DNA from: Streptomyces typhae
Lineage (GTDB): Bacteria; Actinomycetota; Actinomycetes; Streptomycetales; Streptomycetaceae
Direction of reading: 5' to 3'
Length of the DNA stretch: 64,000 bases
Assembly: GCF_009755605.1 (NCBI RefSeq)
Contig: NZ_WPNZ01000010.1
Span: 62,001-126,000 of the forward strand
In this document: piece by piece, positions 22,441 through 30,676 of the stretch
How positions within the stretch are numbered: the stretch's first letter is position 1
Layout of the letters: each line of letters opens with the position of its first letter
The notes under the pieces: model-generated
What the model was told of the DNA's origin: nothing
What the model saw: the letters and a program-made list of their open reading frames with translations, nothing else
Databases searched by the model: none
Translations under genes and position numbers: made by a program

Positions 22441-23340
22441 ATGACCACCGCAGCCGAACGCACCGCCGACCTGTACCCGACGCGAGGCACCGAGGAGGTG
22501 CTCATCGAGCGCAAGGACCCCGTGGTGTGGTCCGAGCCGGGTGCCCCGGGTCCGGCGTCGGCCGACGATCTTGCGGGGTTCGAACGCGACGGATTCCTGG
22601 CGATCGACCAGCTCATCACGCCCGACGAGGTGACCGCGTACCACGCGGAGCTGGAGCGTCTGATCAACGACCCGACGATGCGGGCGGACGAGCGCTCCAT
22701 CGTCGAGCCGCGCTCCCAGGAGATCCGGTCGATCTTCGAAGTGCACAAGATCAGTGAGGTCTTCGGACGCCTCGCCGCCGACCCGCGCGTCGTCGGCCGC
22801 GCCCGGCAGATCCTGGGCTCGGACGTGTACGTCCACCAGTCCCGGATCAATGTGAAGCCCGGCTTCGGGGCCTCCGGCTTCTACTGGCACTCGGACTTCG
22901 AGACCTGGCACGCGGAGGACGGCCTCGCGAACATGCGGACCGTCTCGGTGTCGATCGCCCTCACGAAGAACCACGACACCAACGGCGGGCTCATGATCAT
23001 GCCCGGCTCGCACAAGACGTTCCTCGGCTGCTCCGGCGAGACGCCGAAGGACAACTACAAGAAGTCGCTGCAGATGCAGGACGCGGGGACGCCGTCGGAC
23101 GCGGCGCTCACGAAGCTGGCGTCCGCGCACGGCATCCGTCTTTTCACGGGCGAGGCCGGTTCGGCGACGTGGTTCGACTGCAACGCCATGCACGGCTCCG
23201 GGGACAACATCACGCCCTACCCGCGCTCGAACGTCTTCCTCGTGTTCAACAGCGTGGAGAACACCGCGGTCGAGCCGTTCGCGGCGCCGGTCCGGCGCCC
23301 CGAGTTCATCGGGGCGCGGGACTTCACTCCGGTGCGGTGA
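22441..23340 (+). CDS. ectD: ectoine 5-hydroxylase EctD
   Basis: EctD is an iron(II)/2-oxoglutarate dioxygenase that converts ectoine to 5-hydroxyectoine. The 299-residue protein carries the complete signature: WHSDFETWH, giving iron ligands His 150 and Asp 152, then the third ligand in FDCNAMHGSGDN (His 251). The long conserved block covering substrate and 2-oxoglutarate contacts (VHQSRINVKPGFGASGFYWHSD region) is intact. ATG 22441 follows GAGAGGAG-like sequence. Its presence means that this strain can make hydroxyectoine, which usually rises in stationary phase or heat. A strong bidirectional terminator follows at once. Confidence 0.97.
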   Translation: MTTAAERTADLYPTRGTEEVLIERKDPVVWSEPGAPGPASADDLAGFERDGFLAIDQLITPDEVTAYHAELERLINDPTMRADERSIVEPRSQEIRSIFEVHKISEVFGRLAADPRVVGRARQILGSDVYVHQSRINVKPGFGASGFYWHSDFETWHAEDGLANMRTVSVSIALTKNHDTNGGLMIMPGSHKTFLGCSGETPKDNYKKSLQMQDAGTPSDAALTKLASAHGIRLFTGEAGSATWFDCNAMHGSGDNITPYPRSNVFLVFNSVENTAVEPFAAPVRRPEFIGARDFTPVR

Positions 23341-23350
23341 CACGTCGCTG

Positions 23351-23397
23351 ACGGGCGCGGGCCCGGGACCCTGTCGGGGGCCCGGGCCCGCGCCCGT
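23351..23397. terminator. bidirectional terminator after ectABCD
   Basis: A perfect 17-bp inverted repeat (ACGGGCGCGGGCCCGGG at 23351-23367 with its complement at 23381-23397) and a 13-nt loop begin ten bases after the ectD stop. The next gene is convergent, so the hairpin ends both transcripts. Confidence 0.9.
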
Positions 23398-23417
23398 GTA
23401 CGTCCGCGTCCTGGAGG

Positions 23418-24482
23418 TCAGAGCGCGGGGTAGTCCGTGTAGCCCTTGGCGTCGCCGCCGTAGTAGGTGGACTGGTCCGGGGTGTTGTACGGGCCGCGGG
23501 TGCGCAGCCGGGCCGGCAGGTCCGGGTTGGCGAGGAACAGGGCGCCGAAGGAGAGGATGTCGGCGGTGCCGTCCTCGATCAGGGCGAGGGCGTCGTGGCC
23601 GGTGGGGCCCTCGGTCTCCGGATTGAGGACGAAGGGGCCCGAGAAGTTCTTGCGCAGGGTGGTGACCAGGTCGCGGATCGGGCCCACCTCCATGACGTGC
23701 AGATAGGCGAGGCCGAGCGTGTCGAGCTCCCGCACCAGGGCCGGGTAGGTCCCCTCGGGGTCGGGCTCGTCGATGTCGTTGAAGGGGTTGCCGGGCGAGA
23801 GCCGGATGCCGGTGCGCGCGGCCCCGATCTCGGCGACGACGGCCTTGGCGACCTCCACCGCGAACCGGATGCGGTTCTCCGGCGAGCCGCCCCACTCGTC
23901 GGTGCGCCGGTTGGAGTTCGGCGCGAGGAACTGGTGGATGAGGTAGCCGTTGGCGCCGTGCAGCTCCACTCCGTCGAAGCCCGCGTCCACGGCGTTGCGG
24001 GCGGCGGTGACGAACTCGCCGATGGTGGCGCGCACCTCGTCGCCGGTCAGCTCGCGGGGCGTGACGAAGTCCTTGGGTCCCTCGTGCGTGTACACCTGGC
24101 CCCGCGCGGCGACCGGGGACGGGCCGACGTTCGCGAGGCCGTCGGGCAGCAGCACGGGGTGGCCGATGCGGCCGGTGTGCATGAGCTGCGCGAAGATCCT
24201 GCCGCCCGCGGCGTGCACGGCGTCGGTGACCTCGCGCCAGCCCGCGATCTGCTCGGCGCTGTGCAGGCCGGGGGTGTCCGGGTAGCCCTGGCCCACCGGC
24301 GAGGGCTGCACGCCCTCGGTGATCACGAGGCCGGCGCTCGCGCGCTGGGCGTAGTACTCGGCGGTGAGGCCGGTGGGCACACCGCCCGCGCCCGCCCGGC
24401 TGCGGGTCATCGGCGCCAGCGCGACGCGGTTGGACAGGGCGAGGCCGGAGAGGTCGATCGGGTCGAACGCGGTGGTCATCAC
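23418..24482 (-). CDS. Old Yellow Enzyme family ene-reductase (NADH:flavin oxidoreductase)
   Basis: This FMN enzyme reduces activated C=C bonds using NAD(P)H. The 354-residue length and blocks fit the family: LSNRVALAPMTRSRA at the N-terminus (the FMN-binding Thr region), FAQLMHTGRIGHP, FDGVELHGANGYLIHQFLAPNSNRRTDEWGG (catalytic His/Asn pair in HGAN), and the C-terminal FGALFLANPDLPARL phosphate-binding region. Start ATG 24482 (or 24479). The gene is divergent from a MarR regulator, and two near-identical 18-bp operator-like repeats lie between them. Control of an ene-reductase by an adjacent MarR protein is common in actinobacteria, usually induced by electrophiles or quinones. Confidence 0.93.
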   Translation of the reverse strand: MMTTAFDPIDLSGLALSNRVALAPMTRSRAGAGGVPTGLTAEYYAQRASAGLVITEGVQPSPVGQGYPDTPGLHSAEQIAGWREVTDAVHAAGGRIFAQLMHTGRIGHPVLLPDGLANVGPSPVAARGQVYTHEGPKDFVTPRELTGDEVRATIGEFVTAARNAVDAGFDGVELHGANGYLIHQFLAPNSNRRTDEWGGSPENRIRFAVEVAKAVVAEIGAARTGIRLSPGNPFNDIDEPDPEGTYPALVRELDTLGLAYLHVMEVGPIRDLVTTLRKNFSGPFVLNPETEGPTGHDALALIEDGTADILSFGALFLANPDLPARLRTRGPYNTPDQSTYYGGDAKGYTDYPAL

Positions 24483-24553
24483 GGCTCCAGGACGTATGAG
24501 GACGGGCCGGCCGACAGAGCGGGCCGGCCGGCAGAGAGCGGACCGGCCAACCG

Positions 24554-24616
24554 TTGGTCGGCCAAGTAATTCAACCGGAAGTCACTGTAGCGCATTCCTT
24601 GGCCGACCAAGTTAAT
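24554..24616. promoter_or_regulatory. paired MarR-type operators between ene-reductase and marR
   Basis: Two 18-bp direct copies, TTGGTCGGCCAAGTAATT (24554-24571) and TTGGCCGACCAAGTTAAT (24599-24616), lie 45 bp apart. Each begins with the quasi-palindrome TTGGYCGRCCAA, and the two 12-mers are exact reverse complements of each other. The position between divergent promoters fits autoregulation by the MarR protein and joint control of the reductase. Confidence 0.75.
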
Positions 24617-24695
24617 CTCGAGGGAGAAGCAGGACGACACTGGTGGCGAGGCGGCGGCGGACAGGACCGCGCCACCCGGACGGGCAGGAGTTCCG

Positions 24696-25232
24696 ATGAA
24701 GGCCGTGACGAAGGCGGCGGGGGCCGCGCAGGACGACCCCGCCTGTAGCGAGCGGCTGCCCCTGGCCGCACGGAACGGCCCCGTCTCGATGCTGGTGAGC
24801 CGGGTGGCCAGGCTGCACCGGATCGCGGCGGGCAAGCTCCTGAAGGGCCTCGGCCTCTACCCCGGCCAGGAGTTCCTGATGATGCACCTGTGGGACGCGG
24901 GCCCGGTGCGCCAGTCGGAGCTGATCAAGGCGGTCGACCTCGACCCGTCCACGGTCACCAAGATGCTCCAGCGCCTGGAGCAGGCTGGGCATGTGCGCCG
25001 CCGCCCCGACCCCGAGGACCGGCGCGCGGTGCTCGTGGAGTCCACGGAGGCCAGCTGCGGCCTGCTCACCGAGGTCCAGCGCTCCTGGGGCGAGTTGGAG
25101 GAACAGACCCTCGCGGGCCTCACCCCGGACGAGCGCATCCAGCTGGCCCACCTCCTGACGCGTGTCGAGGCCAACCTCTGCACGGAGACGGCGGACTGCC
25201 CGGAGGTGGCACGCCGGGAGGCGCTGGGCTAG
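24696..25232 (+). CDS. MarR family transcriptional regulator
   Basis: A winged-helix regulator of 178 residues. The DNA-binding core is recognisable as VRQSELIKAVDLDPSTVTKMLQRLEQAGHVRRRPDPEDRRAVLVE (about 72-116), including the wing motif DPEDRRA. Dimerisation helices flank it. The N-terminal 30 residues are polar. It contains three to four cysteines (one in the N-tail, one near 120, two in CTETADC at the C-terminus), so redox sensing is possible, but no motif proves it. The start is ATG 24696. It is divergent from the ene-reductase with paired operators between them, so it probably represses both genes. Confidence 0.92.
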   Translation: MKAVTKAAGAAQDDPACSERLPLAARNGPVSMLVSRVARLHRIAAGKLLKGLGLYPGQEFLMMHLWDAGPVRQSELIKAVDLDPSTVTKMLQRLEQAGHVRRRPDPEDRRAVLVESTEASCGLLTEVQRSWGELEEQTLAGLTPDERIQLAHLLTRVEANLCTETADCPEVARREALG

Positions 25233-25266
25233 CCCGGGGGCGTCAGCCCGTGCCCCTCCCGGGGCG

Positions 25267-26421
25267 TCAGCCCCTCCCCCCTTGGCGCAGAGCCCCGAGG
25301 AGCGCGTCCACGTCCGCCTCGGTGTTGTACAGGTGGAAGGCGGCCCGCAGATTGCCCGCCCGGTCCGACACCTCGATGCCCGCCGCGCTCAGCTCCGGCT
25401 GCCGGGCGCCGAGGCCCGGCACCGACACGATGGGCGACCCCGGCGCGGGCACCGGTTCCTGGCCCAGCTCGGCGAGTCCGGCGCGGAAGCGGTCCGCGAG
25501 CGCCAGGTCGTGGGCGCGGATCGCGGCCACGCCCAGTTCCTCGATCACGGCGAGGGACTGCCGTGCGCCCGCGTACGCGAACAGGCTCGGGCTCTCGTCG
25601 AACCGGCGCGCGGAGCGGGCGAGTTCGGTGACCGGGCCGTAGCAGCTGTCCCAGGGGCGCTCCCCCGCGACCCAGCCCGCGAACAGCGGCGGCACCCCAC
25701 CGAAGCCCGCCGCCTCCTCGGGCACGACGAAGAACGCGACCCCCCGCGGGCAGGTGAGCCACTTGAAGGCGACCGACGCCAGGTAGTCCACGTCCGCCAT
25801 GTGGGCGGCGAGGTCCAGCCAGCCGGTGCCCTGCGAGGCGTCCAGGTACAGCCGGGCGCCGTGCGCGCGGACCGCGGCGCGCAGCGCGGGCAGGTCGGCG
25901 ACCCGGCCGTCGGCCGACTGCACCGCGCTGACCGCGACCAACTCCGTCCCCGGCCGCACGGACTCGGCGATCCGCTCCAGCGGCACGGTGCGCACCTTCA
26001 GGTCGCCGCGTACGTGGAAGGGGTTCACCGTCGAGCTGAAGTCGTCCTCCGCGGTGAGGACTTCGGCGCCCACGGGCAGGGAGGCGGCGACCAGGCCCGA
26101 GTACACGGCGACCGAAGCGCCCGCCGCGACCCGCTCCGGGGCCACGCCCAGGAGGCGGGCGAAGGAGGCGCGGGCCGCCTCCACGTCGGCGAACATGTCC
26201 TCGGGGCGGCCCTCCGCCACGGAGAGGGCTCCGCGGTGCATCGCGCTCACCGCGCGGGCGGGCAGCAGTCCGGTGCTCGCGCTGTTCAGATAGGTGGTGC
26301 GGGGGGCGAATTCGGAGGACACGAGAGCGGTGGCGCCGATATGGCCGGTGGCGCCGGTGGCTGCGGTGACGCTCTCGGAGGTCGGTACGGACGTGGCATG
26401 GCCCTGGCCGGTGGTCTCCAT
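25267..26421 (-). CDS. class V aminotransferase / cysteine desulfurase-like PLP enzyme
   Basis: A 384-residue class V PLP enzyme. An N-terminal Thr/Ala/Ser-rich stretch (1-30) precedes the fold, which begins at TTYLNSASTGLLPARAV. The central region shows VSAVQSADGRVADLPAL, LYLDASQGTGWLDL (PLP-ring Asp), and the Schiff-base lysine in SVAFKWLTCPRGVAFF. The C-terminal domain includes FDESPSLFAYAGARQSL and RAAFHLYNTEADVDALL, characteristic of the isopenicillin-N-epimerase/kynureninase-like branch. The active-site cysteine loop of true desulfurases is not evident. Start ATG 26421 was preferred over 26457 and 26487. It is a paralogue, at family level, of the 18410-19510 enzyme. The substrate is unknown. 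Confidence 0.88.
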   Translation of the reverse strand: METTGQGHATSVPTSESVTAATGATGHIGATALVSSEFAPRTTYLNSASTGLLPARAVSAMHRGALSVAEGRPEDMFADVEAARASFARLLGVAPERVAAGASVAVYSGLVAASLPVGAEVLTAEDDFSSTVNPFHVRGDLKVRTVPLERIAESVRPGTELVAVSAVQSADGRVADLPALRAAVRAHGARLYLDASQGTGWLDLAAHMADVDYLASVAFKWLTCPRGVAFFVVPEEAAGFGGVPPLFAGWVAGERPWDSCYGPVTELARSARRFDESPSLFAYAGARQSLAVIEELGVAAIRAHDLALADRFRAGLAELGQEPVPAPGSPIVSVPGLGARQPELSAAGIEVSDRAGNLRAAFHLYNTEADVDALLGALRQGGRG

Positions 26422-26534
26422 GGGCTCATGCTGCCCCGTGGACCGGGCGCGGTCCATTGCGGATGACTGCGGCGTACTGCTCAGCAACGCTTACGCATAC
26501 GCTCCGACCAGGGTTTTCGCCCCTGCCGTCGGCG

Positions 26535-27272
26535 TCAGGCGCGCGGGACTTCGCAGCCGTCCGGGCCGCAGGCCTCGCCGTCGGCGCTCCCGGAGGCACT
26601 CTCACCGATGACCGTCAGCGGCGGCCGGGCTCCCCACGCCTGCTCCAGGGCCTGGGTGAAGACCTCGGCGGGCTGGGCGCCGGAGACGCCGTACTTGCGG
26701 TCGAGGACGAAGAACGGGACGCCGTTCGCCCCCAGCTCCGCGGCCTCGCGCTCGTCGGCGCGGACGGCGTCGGCGTACGCGGTGGGGTCGTCGAGGACCG
26801 CGCGGGCCGCCGCCGGGTCGAGGCCCGCCTCGGCGGCGAGGGCCACCAGGCGTTCGGCGTCGTCGAAGACCGAGCGCTCCTCGGCGAAGTTCGCGCGGTA
26901 GAGCAGGCCGATCAGCTCGTCCTGCGCCTTCCCGCCGCCCCGCTCGGCCGCGAAGTGCAGGAGGCGGTGCATGTCGAAGGTGTTGCCGTGGTCGCGGCCC
27001 TCGGTGCGGTACGTGAGGCCCTCGGCCGCCGCGTTGTCGCCGAGGCGGCGCTCGGCGTCCCGCGCCTGGTCCTCGGTCATCCCGTACTTCTGCGCCAGCA
27101 TCGGGATCACCGCGGCCGTGTCACCCCTGGGGCGGTCGGGGTCCAGCTCGAAGGAGCGGTGGACCACCTCCACGGCGTCGCGGTGCGGGAAGGCCGCGAG
27201 GGCCTTCTCGAAGCGGGCCTTGCCCACATAGCACCAGGGGCAGGCGATGTCGCTCCAGATCTCGACGCGCAT
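26535..27272 (-). CDS. DsbA family oxidoreductase, FrnE-like
   Basis: FrnE-type proteins are cytoplasmic DsbA-fold disulfide oxidoreductases or isomerases. The 245-residue protein has no signal peptide; the CPWC active site is at residues 11-14 (MRVEIWSDIACPWC), and the cis-proline region GVPFFVLDRKYGVSGAQP lies near residue 200, with the usual helical insert between. A second CxxxxxC pair (ACGPDGCEVP) sits at the extreme C-terminus, as in FrnE proteins with an additional reactive cysteine motif. Start ATG 27272 has AAGGA eight bases upstream; ATG 27278 is too close to it. It may protect cytoplasmic proteins under oxidative stress (family knowledge). Confidence 0.9.
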   Translation of the reverse strand: MRVEIWSDIACPWCYVGKARFEKALAAFPHRDAVEVVHRSFELDPDRPRGDTAAVIPMLAQKYGMTEDQARDAERRLGDNAAAEGLTYRTEGRDHGNTFDMHRLLHFAAERGGGKAQDELIGLLYRANFAEERSVFDDAERLVALAAEAGLDPAAARAVLDDPTAYADAVRADEREAAELGANGVPFFVLDRKYGVSGAQPAEVFTQALEQAWGARPPLTVIGESASGSADGEACGPDGCEVPRA

Positions 27273-27360
27273 CTGCATATTCCTTGGGTCGAACGAAACG
27301 GAGAGGTCCTCCGCGCCTTCGTCCAACCCGTGCGGGTGCTTTTCCATTCCCCTGGCGCTC

Positions 27361-27432
27361 CGCGCCGGGGGTCCTCTCCCACCCGCCCGCCCGTTTCCAG
27401 CCCGCCCCGGGCTTCCGGCCCCTCGTGCCGCC
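27361..27432. repeat. dispersed ~70-bp intergenic repeat, copy A
   Basis: This stretch matches 34392-34461 at most positions. Both start CGCGCCGGG, contain CCCACCCGCCC and CGTTTCCAGCC, and end CTTCCGGCCCC..GCCGCC. Both copies lie between genes. The G-rich complement of the core also appears near 57500-57580. Confidence 0.7.
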
Positions 27433-27494
27433 TGGGACCGGACGGCGTCAGCAGGTGTTGCCGCCCCCTGCGGGGCCGGGGCGCGAAGACGCCG

Positions 27495-28127
27495 TCACGA
27501 ACCGTCGCGCAGGCCCTTCGGCCAGTTCGGGCGGAACTCGATGCCGTCGAACGTCACCACGCACCCCTCCCCCTGCGGGGACTGCGCGAGGAAGCCGACG
27601 AGCGCCGACGCCGCCGCCTGTTCCTCGCCTAGCTGGAAGATCCGCACGAACGTCCAGTGCTCGCCGTCCGTCGACGCGTGGAAGGCGAACGCCGTACCGG
27701 TGCGGCTGATCCGCAGCCAGACGTGCGAGCCGTCCACGACGAAGGCGTTGGCGTCGTCGGAACGGCCGCGGGTGACGACCGTGCAGATGGTGGGCCGGTC
27801 GGGGGAGCGCTCGAAGCACAGCTTGGCCCACTCGCGCTCGCCCACGTGCAGATAGAGCACGCCCGCGTCGAAGGCGGCGGCGAAGCCGACCGTGACGCGC
27901 GCGATGAGCTGGAAGTCCCCTTCCGGCGCGCCGAGCAGCCGGGGCGCGTCGGATGCCGGGTCGAGTGCCTCGCCGGTGGGCGGCACGAAGCGGTCCTGAC
28001 GGGGTCCCGCCCAGCCGGTGAGGACACCCTCGGCTTCGTCGTACGACCAGTTCCCCTCGGGGCCGTACGGCCGCAGGGTGAAGGGGAGTTCGGGCAGGGT
28101 CAGGCTGCCGGTCTGCTTGGCGTTCAT
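27495..28127 (-). CDS. DUF1349 domain protein (concanavalin-like lectin fold)
   Basis: DUF1349 proteins are about 200-residue beta-sandwich proteins related to concanavalin-like lectins. The 210 residues fit the family: LTLRPYGPEGNWSYDEAEGVLTGWAGPRQDRFVPP at the N-terminus, then FQLIARVTVGFAAAFDAGVLYLHVGEREWAKLCFERSPD, SHVWLRISRTGTAFAFHASTDGEHWTFVR and the closing VTFDGIEFRPNWP. There is no signal peptide, so it is probably cytoplasmic. The start is ATG 28127, only four bases from the stop of the aldehyde dehydrogenase gene (28132) on the same strand, so the two are likely cotranscribed. Association with sugar catabolism is an inference from that linkage. Confidence 0.85.
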   Translation of the reverse strand: MNAKQTGSLTLPELPFTLRPYGPEGNWSYDEAEGVLTGWAGPRQDRFVPPTGEALDPASDAPRLLGAPEGDFQLIARVTVGFAAAFDAGVLYLHVGEREWAKLCFERSPDRPTICTVVTRGRSDDANAFVVDGSHVWLRISRTGTAFAFHASTDGEHWTFVRIFQLGEEQAAASALVGFLAQSPQGEGCVVTFDGIEFRPNWPKGLRDGS

Positions 28128-28131
28128 GCCG

Positions 28132-29703
28132 TCAGTGTTCCAGGCGGCCGTCGTACCGGCGCGGCAGTCCCAGGGGATTGGCGTCATGCAGCTCCGGCGG
28201 GAGCAGCGCCTCGGGCGTGTTCTGGTAGACGACCGGGCGCAGCCAGCGTTCGATCGCGGTGCCGCCGACGGACGTGGAGGTGCTGGTCGTCGCCGGGTAG
28301 GGGCCGCCGTGCTGCTGGGCGGGGGCCACGGCGACGCCGGTGGGCCAGCCGTCGACCAGGACCCGCCCCGCCAGGGGGGTCAGCTCGGCGAGCAGCCGCG
28401 CGCCCCGGCCGCTGCCGCCTCCGGTGGCGCCGCCGGTGGCGGCCGTCCCGTCGGTGCCCGCCGCCTCGGCGGCCGACAGGTGCACGGTCGCGGTGAGGTT
28501 CCCGGGCAGGCGGGCGAGCACGGCCGTGATCTCGGCGTCGTCCGTGTACCGGGCGACGACGGTGACGGGACCGAAGCACTCCTGAAGGAGCAGGTCGTGG
28601 GCGCCTTCGGCGGCGATCCTGGCGGCGGGGACGGTCAGGAATCCCGGGGTCACCGTGTGGGCGCCGCCCGCGCCCGGCGCCACCGGGGCGGCCACGTCGG
28701 GCAGCTGGGCGCGCTCGGCGACCCCGGTGACGAAGTGGTCCCGCATGCGGTGGTCGAGGAGCACCCCCTGCCCGGTGGCGCCGACGGCTTCCGCGAGGGA
28801 CTTCAGGAGGCGGTCGCCGCCCGCCCCCGCGGGCGCGAGGACCAGGCCGGGCTTCACGCAGAACTGGCCGACGCCGAGCGTCATCGAGCCCGCGAGCCCG
28901 CGGCCGATGTCCTCGCCGCGCTCGGTGGCGGCGGCCTCGGTGACGACCACCGGGTTCAGGGAGCCGAGTTCGCCGTGGAAGGGGATCGGTACGGGGCGTG
29001 CGGCCGCCGCGTCGAAGAGGGTGCGGCCGCCCCGTACCGAACCGGTGAAGCCCGCCGCCGCGACCAGCGGGTGGCGGACCAGCTCGACGCCCGCGTCGAA
29101 TCCGTGCACCAGGCCGATCGCGTCCGCCGCGATCCCGTGCCGTTCGGCCGCCGCGCGCAGCACGGCGGCGACGCGCTCGGACGTCGCGGGGTGGTCGGGG
29201 TGCGCCTTGACGACGACCGGGCAGCCCGCGGCCAGGGCGCTCGCGGTGTCGCCGCCGGGCACGGAGAAGGCGAAGGGGAAGTTGGAGGCGGCGTAGACGG
29301 CGACGACACCGAGGGGGATCTTGTGGCGGCGCAGGTCGGGGACGGGCGGGGTGGCCGTGTCGTCGGGGTGGTCGATGACGACGCCGAGGAAGGCGCCCTC
29401 GTCCACGGTGTCGGCGAAGGCACGGAACTGGTAGCAGGTGCGGGCGAGTTCGCCGGTGAGCCGCGCGGCGCCGAGGGCGGTCTCCGCGTCCGCCACGGCG
29501 ACGAGGTCGTCCCTCGCGGCGTCGAGGAGCTCGGCGGCGGCGCGCAGGAACGCCGCGCGGACGGTGCGGTCGGCGAGGGCGGCACGCGCGGAGTGCGCGG
29601 CCCGGACGGCCCGGTCCACGTCGTGGACGGTGGCCTCGGCACCGACCTGCTCGCGCTGCTTCCCGGTTCGGGGGTCGACACTCCAGACTGGTGCTGCTGC
29701 CAC
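28132..29703 (-). CDS. aldehyde dehydrogenase, 2,5-dioxovalerate (alpha-ketoglutaric semialdehyde) dehydrogenase type
   Basis: The 523-residue protein belongs to the ALDH subgroup that oxidises 2,5-dioxovalerate to 2-oxoglutarate in oxidative uronate and pentose pathways. Signatures are VYAASNFPFAFSVPGGDTASALAAGCPVVVKAHPDHP (cofactor region), GFTGSVRGGRTLFDAAA, the catalytic Glu in HGELGSLNPVVV, and the nucleophilic Cys in GVGQFCVKPGLV. The substrate-specific QECFGPVTVVARY and VLVDGWPTGVAVAP blocks are present. A Thr/Gly-rich insertion (GTDGTAATGGATGGGSGRG) lies before the C-terminal domain. GTG 29703 has GGAGGGA nine bases upstream. It is divergent from an IclR regulator with a palindrome between. 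A uronate dehydrogenase at 37010 could supply the same pathway. Confidence 0.88.
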   Translation of the reverse strand: MAAAPVWSVDPRTGKQREQVGAEATVHDVDRAVRAAHSARAALADRTVRAAFLRAAAELLDAARDDLVAVADAETALGAARLTGELARTCYQFRAFADTVDEGAFLGVVIDHPDDTATPPVPDLRRHKIPLGVVAVYAASNFPFAFSVPGGDTASALAAGCPVVVKAHPDHPATSERVAAVLRAAAERHGIAADAIGLVHGFDAGVELVRHPLVAAAGFTGSVRGGRTLFDAAAARPVPIPFHGELGSLNPVVVTEAAATERGEDIGRGLAGSMTLGVGQFCVKPGLVLAPAGAGGDRLLKSLAEAVGATGQGVLLDHRMRDHFVTGVAERAQLPDVAAPVAPGAGGAHTVTPGFLTVPAARIAAEGAHDLLLQECFGPVTVVARYTDDAEITAVLARLPGNLTATVHLSAAEAAGTDGTAATGGATGGGSGRGARLLAELTPLAGRVLVDGWPTGVAVAPAQQHGGPYPATTSTSTSVGGTAIERWLRPVVYQNTPEALLPPELHDANPLGLPRRYDGRLEH

Positions 29704-29802
29704 CTTGGGTCCCTCCACTGGTCCGACTGGCCCGTGTGCTGCGGCCGGTCCGCGTGCTCCGGCCGGTCCGTGTGCTCTGTGTCCGCTGCCGCCTACGAGC
29801 GG

Positions 29803-29820
29803 CGTTCGATATACTGAACG
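29803..29820. promoter_or_regulatory. IclR-type palindromic operator
   Basis: CGTTCGATATACTGAACG is an 18-bp palindrome with 14 of 18 positions symmetric and CGTTC/GAACG arms. It lies between the divergent ALDH and IclR genes, about 70 bp before the iclR start and 100 bp before the ALDH start. Size and spacing are typical of IclR dimers. Confidence 0.65.
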
Positions 29821-29888
29821 CTGTCTCTGGTGATGAATCTTCGGGGGCGGTCGTACTATTTCTCGTCGGACGTGAGGGGTCAAGGGCG

Positions 29889-30662
29889 ATGTCTGCTGGG
29901 GAGACGGGCGGGGGCGCACAGGTCAAGTCCGCGGTGCGGACGGTGGAGTTGCTGGAGTTCTTCGCGGGCCGGCCCGGCATGCACGCGCTCGCCGACGTCC
30001 AGGAGGCCGTCGGGTACCCGAAGTCCAGCCTCTACATGCTGCTCCGCACCCTCGTCGAGCTGGGCTGGATCGAGACGGACGCGACCGGGACGCGGTACGG
30101 CATCGGCGTGCGGGCGCTCCTAGTCGGCACGTCGTACATCGACGGCGACGAGGTCGTCGCGGCGGCCCGCCCCACCCTCGACCGCCTCTCGGACGACACC
30201 ACGGAGACCATCCACCTCGCCCGTCTCGACGGGACGAACGTGGTGTATCTGGCCACGCGCCAGTCGCAGCACTATCTGCGCCCCTTCACCCGCGTGGGAC
30301 GGCGGCTGCCCGCCCACTCCACGTCGCTCGGCAAGGCGCTGCTCGCCAGCCACACCGACGAGCAGGTCCGCAAGCTGCTGCCGCAGACCCTGCCGTCGCT
30401 CACGGAGAACACCATCACCGACCGCGAGCAGCTCATCGAGGAGCTGCACACGGTGCGCGAGCAGGGCTTCGCCGTGGACCGCGAGGAGAACACCCTCGGT
30501 CTGCGCTGCTTCGGCGTGGCCATCCCCTACCGCACGCCCGCCCGTGACGCCATCAGCTGCTCGGTGCCGGTGGCCCGGCTCACGCCCGCCCACGAGCAGA
30601 TGGTCAAGGACGCGCTGTTCGACGCCCGGGACCGGCTGACGCTGGCCACGCGCCGCCTCTGA
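29889..30662 (+). CDS. IclR family transcriptional regulator
   Basis: A 257-residue regulator. The N-terminal winged helix-turn-helix runs from VKSAVRTVELLEFFAGRPG through LADVQEAVGYPKSSLYMLLRTLVELGWIETD (about 13-60). The effector-binding domain carries family motifs DGTNVVYLATR, RLPAHSTSLGKALLA, and the closing ENTLGLRCFGVAIPYRTPARDAISCSVPVARL. The family responds to small acids such as aldarates or keto-deoxy sugars. The ATG at 29889 is preceded by GGGGTCAAGGG. Being divergent from the dioxovalerate-type dehydrogenase, it most likely controls that gene and itself. A uronate or aldarate effector is an inference. Confidence 0.92.
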   Translation: MSAGETGGGAQVKSAVRTVELLEFFAGRPGMHALADVQEAVGYPKSSLYMLLRTLVELGWIETDATGTRYGIGVRALLVGTSYIDGDEVVAAARPTLDRLSDDTTETIHLARLDGTNVVYLATRQSQHYLRPFTRVGRRLPAHSTSLGKALLASHTDEQVRKLLPQTLPSLTENTITDREQLIEELHTVREQGFAVDREENTLGLRCFGVAIPYRTPARDAISCSVPVARLTPAHEQMVKDALFDARDRLTLATRRL

Positions 30663-30676
30663 CGGGAGCGCGCTGC

